Below are positions 8,110-14,720 of a stretch of DNA of 19,047 nt, piece by piece (position 1 is the stretch's first letter; each line of letters opens with the position of its first letter). This stretch comes from DASUMF01 sp040510575. GTDB taxonomy: Bacteria > Actinomycetota > Acidimicrobiia > IMCC26256 > DASPTH01. Location of the stretch: contig JBEVIU010000090.1 in the NCBI GenBank assembly GCA_040510575.1, forward strand, positions 1-19,047, read 5' to 3'. Below the pieces are notes generated by a model. It was not told the DNA's origin. It did no database searches and saw nothing but the letters and a program-made list of their open reading frames with translations. Position numbers and translations under genes: made by a program.

Positions 8110-9321
8110 TCAGGTGACGGCGCGGAGCCAGGTCGGGTCGGCGTGGAGGTCGTCGGCCGGGCAGCGGCCCTGCGCGACGTAGCGCTCGTAGTAGGTCTCG
8201 GCCGCCGCGATGGTGGCTGCATCCGTTCCGACCGTCGCGAGGGAATGCAGCGCGGCTGCGAAGCAACGTTCGACGACCTCGCCGATCTCGGGGTCGGACA
8301 ACGCCAGCCGTTCCGCGTCGGCCCAGCGGAGACGCAGCGTGGGGGCCTCGCGGTCGGCGACCTCGGCCGCGTCGGGAGCATCGAGCAGCGCGGTGGCGAC
8401 GGCGACGGCGACCGGCCACCACTCGTCGGGGAGCATGTCGATGGTGCGGAGCTCGAGCCAGCCGCGTGGCCGAACCGGTGGGAACAAGGTGGTGAGGTGG
8501 TACTCGAAGTCGTCGAGTGTGGGCCATCCGAGCTCGTGGCCCTCGTGGATCCAGCGGGCGAAGGGGAGGGGCCGGCGCGGGACCGCACACCCGTCGCCCA
8601 CTCGCATGAGCATGACCGGCGCCTCGAGTGCATACGTGGTCCACGCGGTGGCGGCGCTGAGCCCGTCACGGGCGGCCGGCCGCGTGCGGCGTGGGTCGAT
8701 GCTCCGCCACACCGCGAGGCGACTCGAGCGCCAGCCGGTCGGTGTGCCGTCGGGAGCGAACGGCGAGTTTGCGAACGCGGCGGCCAGCACGGGCGTGAGG
8801 TCGTGCGCGCGTTGCCAGCGCACGTCGACCAGCGCGGGATCGCCGAGGTCGAGGTTCACCTGGATCGACGCGGTGTTGCGCATCATCGTGCGTCCGTCGG
8901 GCCAGCGAGTGTCGAAGTACGACTCCATCGCCGCGTAGCGCGGGTCGGTCGCCACCCGGGCGCGCATCCCGTCGGGGTCGAGGCCGATGCCTCGCAGGGT
9001 GACGCCTGCTCGCGCGAGCGAGCGCCGTGCGTCCGCGACATCGGCTGCCATCGCGCTCACCGCGCTGCCGACGCCGAGGTGCGCAGGCCCGCTCAGCTCG
9101 AGCTGGCCCCCGGGCTCGACCGTGACCCGGCTCTCGCCCGGCAGCGGGCCGTCGACCAGCGCCTGGAGCTCGGCGGGCGACGGCAGCGTCCCGCCGGGAG
9201 GTTCATTCGTGATCCACTCGAGCTCGATGCCGACCCGGTGAGTGCCACGAGCGGAGAACACCTGCTCGTCGACGTGTCGACGGATGTCGCGCGTGGTGAT
9301 GCGGCGGGACGGCGAAGGCAT
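8110..9321 (-). CDS. egtA: Glutamate-cysteine ligase EgtA
   Basis: The product has 403 residues and is an ATP-dependent gamma-glutamylcysteine synthetase of the actinobacterial EgtA/GCS2-like type, supplying the sulfur donor for EgtB. Motifs are RVGIELEW (29-36), VEPGGQLELSGP, MRNTASIQVNLDLGDP, FPPVRPRGWLELRTIDMLPDEWW and CPADDLHADP near the end, all characteristic of the ligase catalytic core. The reading frame is open to 9489, but residues before MPSPSRRITTRDI are low-complexity, so ATG at 9321 is chosen. No Shine-Dalgarno sequence is evident. Instead a 24-codon ORF ends two bases before this ATG, so translation may be reinitiated after that leader. It is the first enzyme gene of the egt operon. 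Confidence 0.93.
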   Translation of the reverse strand: MPSPSRRITTRDIRRHVDEQVFSARGTHRVGIELEWITNEPPGGTLPSPAELQALVDGPLPGESRVTVEPGGQLELSGPAHLGVGSAVSAMAADVADARRSLARAGVTLRGIGLDPDGMRARVATDPRYAAMESYFDTRWPDGRTMMRNTASIQVNLDLGDPALVDVRWQRAHDLTPVLAAAFANSPFAPDGTPTGWRSSRLAVWRSIDPRRTRPAARDGLSAATAWTTYALEAPVMLMRVGDGCAVPRRPLPFARWIHEGHELGWPTLDDFEYHLTTLFPPVRPRGWLELRTIDMLPDEWWPVAVAVATALLDAPDAAEVADREAPTLRLRWADAERLALSDPEIGEVVERCFAAALHSLATVGTDAATIAAAETYYERYVAQGRCPADDLHADPTWLRAVT

Positions 9322-9323
9322 CG

Positions 9324-9398
9324 CTACCGATACCCGAACGCGGCCGCGACCCAACCGAGGTTGCGTACCGGTGCCAGCCACACATTGCGGGAGCTCAT
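9324..9398 (-). CDS. 24-aa leader ORF in front of egtA
   Basis: An ATG at 9398 opens a 24-codon frame beginning MSSRNVWLAPVRN and ending AAAFGYR before TAG (9324-9326), only two bases from the egtA ATG. On the minus strand TACCGT lies 7 bases before this ATG, exactly the leaderless spacing seen at other operon heads in the window. An in-frame GTG at 9407 overlaps the -10 and is unlikely. If the transcript starts at 9398, this peptide must be translated before egtA, implying coupling. The peptide has a basic-aromatic character and no Cys. I do not recognise it, and expression is inferred only from the arrangement. Confidence 0.5.
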   Translation of the reverse strand: MSSRNVWLAPVRNLGWVAAAFGYR

Positions 9399-9405
9399 CT
9401 CGGTC

Positions 9406-9411
9406 ACGGTA
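9406..9411 (-). promoter_or_regulatory. -10 element of the egt operon promoter (TACCGT)
   Basis: Minus-strand TACCGT lies 7 bases before the leader-ORF ATG. The divergent promoter of the glycosyltransferase operon is about 110 bases away in the shared 9408-9529 gap. The word TGAACCATTGGTG (9424-9436), with the dyad ACCA-T-TGGT, covers the -35 zone. Confidence 0.45.
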
Positions 9412-9517
9412 CCTGCCGCTCGGTGAACCATTGGTGAAGAACGTTCGCTCGGCGCCCCGGCGTGGATGACCCACGACGGCCACCGCCACGCTGACGGGCG
9501 TCGCCGATGGGCCGCGG

Positions 9518-9523
9518 TAGCGT
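9518..9523 (+). promoter_or_regulatory. -10 element of the glycosyltransferase operon (TAGCGT)
   Basis: TAGCGT is followed by 6 bases (cgaccg) and then the GTG start at 9530, with no Shine-Dalgarno sequence between. This is the leaderless spacing and supports that start codon. Confidence 0.5.
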
Positions 9524-9529
9524 CGACCG

Positions 9530-10690
9530 GTGCGCGTGCTGCTCGACGTCTCGGCAGTACCCAGTGATCCCAGGGGTGCTGGGCGTTACGTGTCGGAGCT
9601 GGCCCGGCACCTGGTCGCAGGGGCGACCCCTGATGTGGAGATCGTCCTCCTGACCCGCCGCGACGATGCACCGCGTTGGCGGGCACTCGGCGCGGATGCG
9701 CCGGACGTGGGTGCATCGGTCCACGCCGCGGTCCCCGGGCCGCGGCCGGTGCGGCTCGCCTGGGAGCAGGTCGCGGGCCCGCGCGTGGCCCGTCGCCTGG
9801 GGATCGACGTGTGGCACGGCCCTCACTACACCGTGCCCCTGCACTGCGAGGTCCCTCGGGTGGTGACCGTGCACGACCTCACCCTCCTCGAGCACCCGGA
9901 GTGGCACGAGCGCCCGAAGGCGTTCTACTTCGGCCACATGATCCCGGCGGCGGTCGCACGCGCAGCGGTGTCGGTGTGCGTGAGTCGCCACACGGCCGCG
10001 CGGCTCGACGCGGTCGTCCCGATCACCCCGGGCTCGCCGCCGCGCGAGGTCGTCGTGATCCCGCACGGCGTCGATCACGCACGGTTCCGACCCGAGCCCG
10101 ATTCGCGCGCTGACGTCGCCGCGTTGGAGCGCGTCGGCGTGTGCGCGCCGTACGTGGCGTTCCTCGGCACGATCGAGCCCCGAAAGGACGTGCCGTCCCT
10201 CGTGCGCGCGTTCGCGTCGGTCGCGGCCGAGCACCCCGAGCTGCGGCTGGTCCTCGCCGGCGGTGACGGCTGGCACGACGGCACGGTCGATGCCGCCATC
10301 GCGACGAGCGGAGCTGCGGACCGCGTCGTGCGCACGGGCTACGTCTCCGACGACGTCGTCCCCGCGCTCCTCCGGCGCGCGGCGGCCGTCGTGTACCCCT
10401 CGCTCGAGGAAGGCTTCGGTCTCCCCGCGCTCGAAGCGCTCGCTTGTGGTGCGCCGCTCGTGACCACTGCCGGCTCCTCGATCCAGGAGTTCGTCGGCGA
10501 TGCGGCACTGCTCGTTCCTCCAGGCGACACCGACGCGCTCGTCGTCGCGCTGCGACGCGTGCTCGATCCCCGTGAGGGGGCGGCGCTCGCGGCGCGAGGC
10601 CCGGCGCAGGCCGCGCCCTACACGTGGCGGGCGGCGGCCGAGCGGCACGTCGAGGCGTACCGCCGTGCCGCCGCGCTGCGGGACGGCTGA
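9530..10690 (+). CDS. GT4-family glycosyltransferase (first of a tandem pair)
   Basis: The product has 386 residues and is a GT-B fold, retaining glycosyltransferase of family GT4, which transfers sugar from a nucleotide-sugar donor, probably at the cytoplasmic membrane face. The N-terminal acceptor domain starts MRVLLDVSAVPSDPRGAGRYV with the Gly-rich loop. The hinge is followed by VVVIPHGVDHARF and FLGTIEPRKDVPSLVRAF, where the Arg/Lys pair contacts donor phosphates. The E-x7-E motif is EEGFGLPALE (Glu294, Glu302). The sugar and acceptor cannot be deduced; mannosyltransferases are common in this branch. The start is GTG at 9530 on leaderless evidence. The paralogous gene follows after two bases, so the two are co-transcribed, possibly acting successively on one glycan. 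Confidence 0.88.
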   Translation: MRVLLDVSAVPSDPRGAGRYVSELARHLVAGATPDVEIVLLTRRDDAPRWRALGADAPDVGASVHAAVPGPRPVRLAWEQVAGPRVARRLGIDVWHGPHYTVPLHCEVPRVVTVHDLTLLEHPEWHERPKAFYFGHMIPAAVARAAVSVCVSRHTAARLDAVVPITPGSPPREVVVIPHGVDHARFRPEPDSRADVAALERVGVCAPYVAFLGTIEPRKDVPSLVRAFASVAAEHPELRLVLAGGDGWHDGTVDAAIATSGAADRVVRTGYVSDDVVPALLRRAAAVVYPSLEEGFGLPALEALACGAPLVTTAGSSIQEFVGDAALLVPPGDTDALVVALRRVLDPREGAALAARGPAQAAPYTWRAAAERHVEAYRRAAALRDG

Positions 10691-10692
10691 CG

Positions 10693-11808
10693 ATGCGGGT
10701 CGGGATGAACGTCGAGCAGCTGGTGCAGGACGGCGTGAGCGGCATCGCGACCTACACCGCACAACTGGTCGCTCACCTCCCGCAGCACGGCTGGGAGGTG
10801 ACGGCGTTCACGGCACGTCACCCACAGGCGCGCGTCGACGACGCCATGCGCGCCGCGGGTCTCGACGGTCTCGTGCCGGTGGTCCTGCCGCTGCCACGCC
10901 CGGCGCTCTACGACGCATGGCACACCGTCGGCGCCGCCGACCCCCTGCGTCGCATCGCGCCGGTCGACCTCGTGCACGCGCCGTCTGTCGCGGTGCCGCC
11001 GGTGCGTGACGTCCCGCTCGTCGTCACGGCCCACGATGCGGCGCCGGTCACGTTCCCCGAGACCTACACGCGTCGGGGACGGTGGTTCCATGAGCGAGGG
11101 TTCGCCGCGGCCGCCAGGCGCGCGCGGCTCGTGATCGCGGTCTCGGAGTTCTCCGCCGACGAGCTCGCGACGCACACCGCGATCCGACGCGAGCAGATCA
11201 GAGTGGTGCCGAACGGTGTCGACCTCACGCGCGCATCGACCGACGCGACCGTGCGCGTGCGCGCTCGGCTCGGCCTCGGCGACCGCCCGTTCGTGTTGTG
11301 CGTCGGCACCATGCAGCCCCGCAAGAACTTGGGCACGCTCGTCGAAGCCTTCCGAGGCGCGGTCGCCGACGGCGTGCCGCACGCCCTCGTCCTCGTCGGC
11401 GGTGGGGGCTGGCTCGACCCGAAGGTCGATGCGGCCGCGTCCGACGACTGGCTCCTCCGGCCCGGAGCGATCGGCACGCCCGACTTGACCGCCCTCTACG
11501 CGGCCGCCGACCTGCTCGCGTTCCCGAGCCTGCACGAGGGCTTCGGCCTCCCGGCGCTCGAGGCGATGGCCCAAGGCACGGCTGTGCTTGCGAGCGACAT
11601 CCCGGCGCTCCGCGAGGTGGCCGGTGACGCGGCACGCTTCGTCGCTCCGACCGACGTTGACGGCTGGCACCGCGCATTGGTGAAGCTCCTCGATGACCGA
11701 TCCACGCTCGACGAGCTGGGTGCGTCAGGCCCGGCGCATGCACAGCAGTACTCGTGGGACACCTGCGCGGCGCGGACCGTCGCGGTGTACGAGGAAGCCC
11801 TCGGCTGA
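10693..11808 (+). CDS. GT4-family glycosyltransferase (second of a tandem pair)
   Basis: The product has 371 residues and shares the layout of the preceding gene. MRVGMNVEQLVQDGVSGIATYT forms the N-terminal loop; IRVVPNGVDLTRA and CVGTMQPRKNLGTLVEAF form the donor-phosphate region; HEGFGLPALE carries the E-x7-E pair (Glu282, Glu290). The family is retaining GT-B glycosyltransferases acting on nucleotide-sugar donors. The upstream open frame is the C-terminal coding region of the first gene in another frame; ATG at 10693 comes two bases after its stop. Similar length and motifs suggest an ancient tandem duplication, but clear divergence implies different substrates. The transcript appears to end at the large hairpin at 11818-11868. 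Confidence 0.88.
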   Translation: MRVGMNVEQLVQDGVSGIATYTAQLVAHLPQHGWEVTAFTARHPQARVDDAMRAAGLDGLVPVVLPLPRPALYDAWHTVGAADPLRRIAPVDLVHAPSVAVPPVRDVPLVVTAHDAAPVTFPETYTRRGRWFHERGFAAAARRARLVIAVSEFSADELATHTAIRREQIRVVPNGVDLTRASTDATVRVRARLGLGDRPFVLCVGTMQPRKNLGTLVEAFRGAVADGVPHALVLVGGGGWLDPKVDAAASDDWLLRPGAIGTPDLTALYAAADLLAFPSLHEGFGLPALEAMAQGTAVLASDIPALREVAGDAARFVAPTDVDGWHRALVKLLDDRSTLDELGASGPAHAQQYSWDTCAARTVAVYEEALG

Positions 11809-11817
11809 CCCGCAGTA

Positions 11818-11868
11818 CGAAATTGCGTCGCCACGCGTTGCATACCAACGCGCGGCGACGCAATTTCG
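11818..11868. terminator. Bidirectional terminator between convergent genes
   Basis: Arms 11818-11840 and 11846-11868 are 23 bases each, inverted copies with a single mismatch, around a 5-base loop (CATAC). Each arm has an A/T-rich outer end (CGAAATT / AATTTCG), giving an A-run 5' and a U-run 3' in both directions. It sits 10 bases after the second glycosyltransferase stop and 9 bases after the map stop on the other strand, so it can end both transcripts. Confidence 0.85.
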
Positions 11869-11876
11869 CTGAGGGG

Positions 11877-12815
11877 TCAGCGGGTGAGGACGTCGGCGCC
11901 GGTGTCGGTCACGAGGACCGTGTGCTCGAACTGTGCGGTACGCGACCCGTCGGCGGTGACGGCGGTCCAACCGTCGTCCCAGATCACCGCGTCGACGCTG
12001 CCCATGGTGATCATCGGCTCGATGGTGAACGTCATTCCCGGCTCGAGGATCGTGCTCGCCGCGGGGTCGTGGTAGTGCGGCACCTGCGGCGGACCGTGGA
12101 AGACCTCACCGATCCCGTGCCCGACGAACGTGCGGACCACGAAGAACCCGTTGTCGGTGGCGTGCTGCTCGATGGCGCGGCCCAGGTCGGACACCGGCAC
12201 GCCCGGGCGCACCGCGGCGATCGCGCGGTCGAGGCACTCGCGCGTGACCTGCACGAGGCGCTTCGATCGTGGATCGGCGCGCCCGACGAGGAACGTGGCG
12301 TTCGTGTCGCCGTGCACACCGTCGTTGAAGACGGTGACGTCGATGTTGACGATGTCGCCGTCGACCAGCGCGCGGTCGTCGGGGATGCCGTGGCAGATCA
12401 CCTCGTTCACCGAGGTGCACACCGACTTGGGGAACCCGTGGTAGCCGAGTGGGCTGGGATACACGCCGCGGCGGATGTGGGCCTCGTGCGAGATCCGATC
12501 GAGCTCGTCGGTGGTGACACCTGGCGCGACCGCTGCGCCCGTCTCCGCGAGCACGTCGCGCGCGATGCGACCTGCGACGCGCATGCGTTCGATCACGTCG
12601 GGTGCCTTGACCATCGCTTCGGTGCCCTGCACCGGGGAGCCCGTGGCGACGTAGTCGGGGCGCGTGATCTCGGGGGGCACATCGCGCAGCGGCCCGACCG
12701 TTCCGGGACGGAGCAACTGGAGACGATGGCAGCGCTTGTACTTCTTGCCGCTCCCGCACCAGCAGTCGTCGTTGCCGCGGATCGTCGCGCGCGTGCGCGT
12801 GGCGGTGCTCACCAT
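11877..12815 (-). CDS. map: Type I methionine aminopeptidase with N-terminal SEC-C zinc motif
   Basis: The product has 312 residues. It removes initiator methionine from nascent proteins. The N-terminal extension carries GNDDCWCGSGKKYKRCH (Cys18, Cys20, Cys29, His30), the SEC-C zinc motif, which is found on some bacterial MetAPs and may aid ribosome or substrate contact. The pita-bread catalytic domain follows, with dinuclear-metal ligands Asp159 (NIDVTVFNDG), Asp170 (GDTNATF), His233 (FVGHGIGEVFH), Glu266 (FTIEPM) and Glu297 (QFEHTVLVT). His142 in ICHGIPDD is the usual substrate-side His. The reading frame allows a start at 12830. ATG at 12815 (ATGGTGAGC) is favoured because it or the next GTG overlaps the stop of the MBL gene in a coupled arrangement. 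Confidence 0.94.
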   Translation of the reverse strand: MVSTATRTRATIRGNDDCWCGSGKKYKRCHRLQLLRPGTVGPLRDVPPEITRPDYVATGSPVQGTEAMVKAPDVIERMRVAGRIARDVLAETGAAVAPGVTTDELDRISHEAHIRRGVYPSPLGYHGFPKSVCTSVNEVICHGIPDDRALVDGDIVNIDVTVFNDGVHGDTNATFLVGRADPRSKRLVQVTRECLDRAIAAVRPGVPVSDLGRAIEQHATDNGFFVVRTFVGHGIGEVFHGPPQVPHYHDPAASTILEPGMTFTIEPMITMGSVDAVIWDDGWTAVTADGSRTAQFEHTVLVTDTGADVLTR

Positions 12816-13420
12816 CCGCGGTCGACCCACTCCTGGAGATGCGGTGACTCCGACGCGATGGTCGTGTCGAGCCCGTGGCCGGGGAGGACGAGGGTGTCAC
12901 CCGGGAGGGTGAAGAGCTTGCGGTCGATCGACTCGATGATCTGGGAGAAGTCGCCCCCCTCGAACGTCGTGTTGCCCGGCCCGCCGGGAAAGAGGGTGTC
13001 ACCGCTGAACAGGATCGGGTGGCCCACGAGGAGGAACGACATCGACCCCCGCGTGTGGCCCGGATTGAGGATGGTCCGCAGCCGGAGGTCGCCGAGCTCG
13101 ACCACGGCGTCCTCGGGGATGACGAAGTCGTAGCTGGGGAGCATCGACGCGTCCTCCGCCGAGATGCCGACCTCGATCCCCGCGTCGCGCAACGCTTCGA
13201 CGGCCTGGATGTGGTCCCAGTGGCCGTGCGTGGTGAGCACCCGCCGCACGCCGGTGGCCTGGCTCACTTCGAGCAGGAGCTCGTGCTCGTTCGCCGCGTC
13301 GACGATCAGCGCCTCGCCGGTGCTCTTGCACCGCACGACGAACACGTTGTTCTCGACCGGGCCGACGACGAGCTTGTCGATGCGGACGTCGGTGTTCTCG
13401 TAGTGCGGGGGAACTGCCAT
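12809..13420 (-). CDS. MBL-fold metallo-hydrolase, glyoxalase II-like
   Basis: The product has 203 residues and contains the complete metallo-beta-lactamase fold motif set: THGHWDH (His65, His67, Asp69, His70), NPGHTRGS (His122), FSGDTLF (Asp141) and LPGHG (His182). The short size and the GHTRGS / SGDTLF spacing fit the glyoxalase II / YcbL-like hydroxyacylglutathione-hydrolase type. Because actinobacteria generally lack glutathione, another thioester or thiol adduct is likely; the substrate is unknown. The long open frame upstream is a shadow of the divergent acyl-CoA dehydrogenase. ATG at 13420 has TATCCT 6 bases before it (leaderless). The stop overlaps the start of map, so the two are one unit. 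Confidence 0.85.
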   Translation of the reverse strand: MAVPPHYENTDVRIDKLVVGPVENNVFVVRCKSTGEALIVDAANEHELLLEVSQATGVRRVLTTHGHWDHIQAVEALRDAGIEVGISAEDASMLPSYDFVIPEDAVVELGDLRLRTILNPGHTRGSMSFLLVGHPILFSGDTLFPGGPGNTTFEGGDFSQIIESIDRKLFTLPGDTLVLPGHGLDTTIASESPHLQEWVDRGW

Positions 13421-13426
13421 GAGTTC

Positions 13427-13432
13427 AGGATA
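13427..13432 (-). promoter_or_regulatory. -10 element of the MBL-map unit (TATCCT)
   Basis: Minus-strand TATCCT is followed by 6 bases (gaactc) and the ATG at 13420, with no Shine-Dalgarno sequence. This is a near-consensus -10 hexamer in leaderless spacing. Confidence 0.55.
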
Positions 13433-13469
13433 AGACACGCGAGATGTGGCGGCCCCTGGGGGAGTCCGA

Positions 13470-13475
13470 TACCGT
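13470..13475 (+). promoter_or_regulatory. Candidate -10 of the acyl-CoA dehydrogenase promoter (TACCGT)
   Basis: TACCGT in the divergent gap would place transcription start near 13482 and leave a leader of about 50 bases carrying AGGAG (13519-13523), 8 bases before the GTG at 13532. The -35 region is weak, so this is tentative. Confidence 0.35.
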
Positions 13476-13531
13476 TCGCGCACCTTCCGGATCGACCCGG
13501 ATCGACCACCACGCACACAGGAGCCACCGCC

Positions 13532-14662
13532 GTGAACTTCGCGTTCTCCGAAGAGCAGGACCAGCTGCGGGGCGCCGTCCGCAGCTTCCTCGAGGCGAAG
13601 TCGCCCTCCACCGAGGTCCGCCGCCTCATGGACACCACCGAGGGGTACGACCCCGCGGTCTGGAAGCAGATGGCCCAGGAGCTGGGGTTGCAGAGCATCC
13701 ACATCCCCGAGCAGTACGGGGGCCAGGGCTTCTCGTTCGTCGAGCTCGCCATCGTGCTCGAGGAGATGGGACGCGCGCTGCTCTGCGCGCCGTACTTCTC
13801 GAGCGTCGTGCTCGCGACCGGCGCCATCATGAACGCAGGCGACGACGCGCAGCAGGCTGCGCTCCTCCCCGGCATCGCGTCCGGCGACACGATCGCCACA
13901 CTCGCGTTCACCGAGCCCAACGGGAAGTGGGACGCGGCAGGCATCGAGATGGTCGCCACCCAGTCGGGCGACGGCTACACGCTCGACGGCACCAAGATGT
14001 TCGTGCTCGACGGTCACGTCGCAGATCTGGTCGTGGTCGCGGCACGCCTCGCAGGCACCACCGGCGACGACGGCATCGCGCTGTTCACCGTCGACGGCGA
14101 CGCATCCGGGCTGACGCGCACCGCGCTCTCCACGATGGACCAGACGCGCAAGCAGGCGAAACTCGAGTTCGCCGGCGTTGCTGCGACTCCGCTCGGCACG
14201 CCCGGCAACGGGTGGGCCGCGCTGTCGAAGACACTCGACCAGGCCGCGGTCGCGATCGCCAACGAGAGTGTCGGTGGCGCGCAGATGGTGCTCGACATGT
14301 CGGTGGAGTACGCCAAGGTGCGAGTGCAGTTCGGCCGGCCGATCGGGTCGTTCCAAGCGATCAAGCACAAGTGTGCCGACATGCTGCTCGAGGTCGAGTC
14401 GGGCAAGTCGGCGGCGTACTACGCGGCGTGGGCGGCGGCCGAGGACAACGACGAGCTCCCGGTGGCGGCGAGTCTCGCCAAGGCCTACTGCTCGGACGCC
14501 TACTTCCACGCGACGGCCGAGAACATCCAGATCCACGGCGGGATCGGCTTCACCTGGGAGCACGACGCGCACCTCTACTTCAAGCGCGCGAAGAGCTCGG
14601 AGCTGCTCTTCGGGGACGCCACGTACCACCGCGAGCTCCTCGCGCAACGCATCGGGATCTGA
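13532..14662 (+). CDS. Acyl-CoA dehydrogenase family protein (FadE-like)
   Basis: The product has 376 residues and belongs to the FAD-dependent acyl-CoA dehydrogenase family: N-terminal helical domain (MNFAFSEEQDQLRGAVRSFL), middle beta domain (LAFTEPNGKWD, about 125-134) and C-terminal helical domain with VEYAKVRVQFGRPIGSFQAIKHKCADM (258-284) and IQIHGGIGFTWEHDAHLYFKRA (332-353). Such enzymes oxidise acyl-CoA thioesters, donating electrons to ETF. The usual catalytic glutamate of the IYEGT motif is not present (the stretch reads ELLFGDATYHRELLA), and the alternative position used by isovaleryl-CoA dehydrogenase appears to be Ala. This resembles subunits of heteromeric steroid-type dehydrogenases. 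The start is GTG at 13532, with AGGAG 8 bases upstream. The gene is apparently monocistronic; the next gene has its own promoter. Confidence 0.88.
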   Translation: MNFAFSEEQDQLRGAVRSFLEAKSPSTEVRRLMDTTEGYDPAVWKQMAQELGLQSIHIPEQYGGQGFSFVELAIVLEEMGRALLCAPYFSSVVLATGAIMNAGDDAQQAALLPGIASGDTIATLAFTEPNGKWDAAGIEMVATQSGDGYTLDGTKMFVLDGHVADLVVVAARLAGTTGDDGIALFTVDGDASGLTRTALSTMDQTRKQAKLEFAGVAATPLGTPGNGWAALSKTLDQAAVAIANESVGGAQMVLDMSVEYAKVRVQFGRPIGSFQAIKHKCADMLLEVESGKSAAYYAAWAAAEDNDELPVAASLAKAYCSDAYFHATAENIQIHGGIGFTWEHDAHLYFKRAKSSELLFGDATYHRELLAQRIGI

Positions 14663-14693
14663 CGACCAGCCCGCTTGGCCTGAACGGCCTGCG

Positions 14694-14703
14694 CCGACGT
14701 CGG
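14694..14703. promoter_or_regulatory. Perfect 10-bp palindrome CCGACGTCGG in a promoter spacer
   Basis: It lies 5 bases upstream of the -10 hexamer of the thioredoxin-like gene, where a repressor or activator could act. A 10-bp palindrome of C/G-rich composition can occur by chance in this genome, so it is a weak candidate operator. Confidence 0.3.
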
Positions 14704-14708
14704 TTCGG

Positions 14709-14714
14709 TAACGT
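14709..14714 (+). promoter_or_regulatory. -10 element of the thioredoxin-like operon (TAACGT)
   Basis: TAACGT is followed by 6 bases (cgtgtg) and ATG at 14721, leaderless spacing. This favours ATG 14721 over the in-frame GTG at 14718 as the start of the first gene. Confidence 0.5.
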
Positions 14715-14720
14715 CGTGTG

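Noticed and set aside
9404..10762. Minus-strand open frame of 452 codons across the first glycosyltransferase
   Set aside because: It is antisense to a clear GT4 gene with E-x7-E and PRK motifs. Its Arg/Val/His-rich composition is typical of antisense frames in high-GC DNA.
12809..14647. Very long minus-strand frame of 612 codons
   Set aside because: Only the final 203 codons encode the MBL hydrolase. The first two thirds lie antisense to the acyl-CoA dehydrogenase and carry no recognisable domain.
12875..14662. Possible N-terminal extension of the acyl-CoA dehydrogenase to 595 aa
   Set aside because: The extra part lies antisense to the MBL gene and has no domain. GTG 13532 has a Shine-Dalgarno sequence and gives the normal family N-terminus.
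14694..14703. Palindrome CCGACGTCGG as a restriction or regulator site of firm significance
   Set aside because: A single 10-bp GC-rich palindrome can arise by chance at this composition; kept only as a low-confidence feature.
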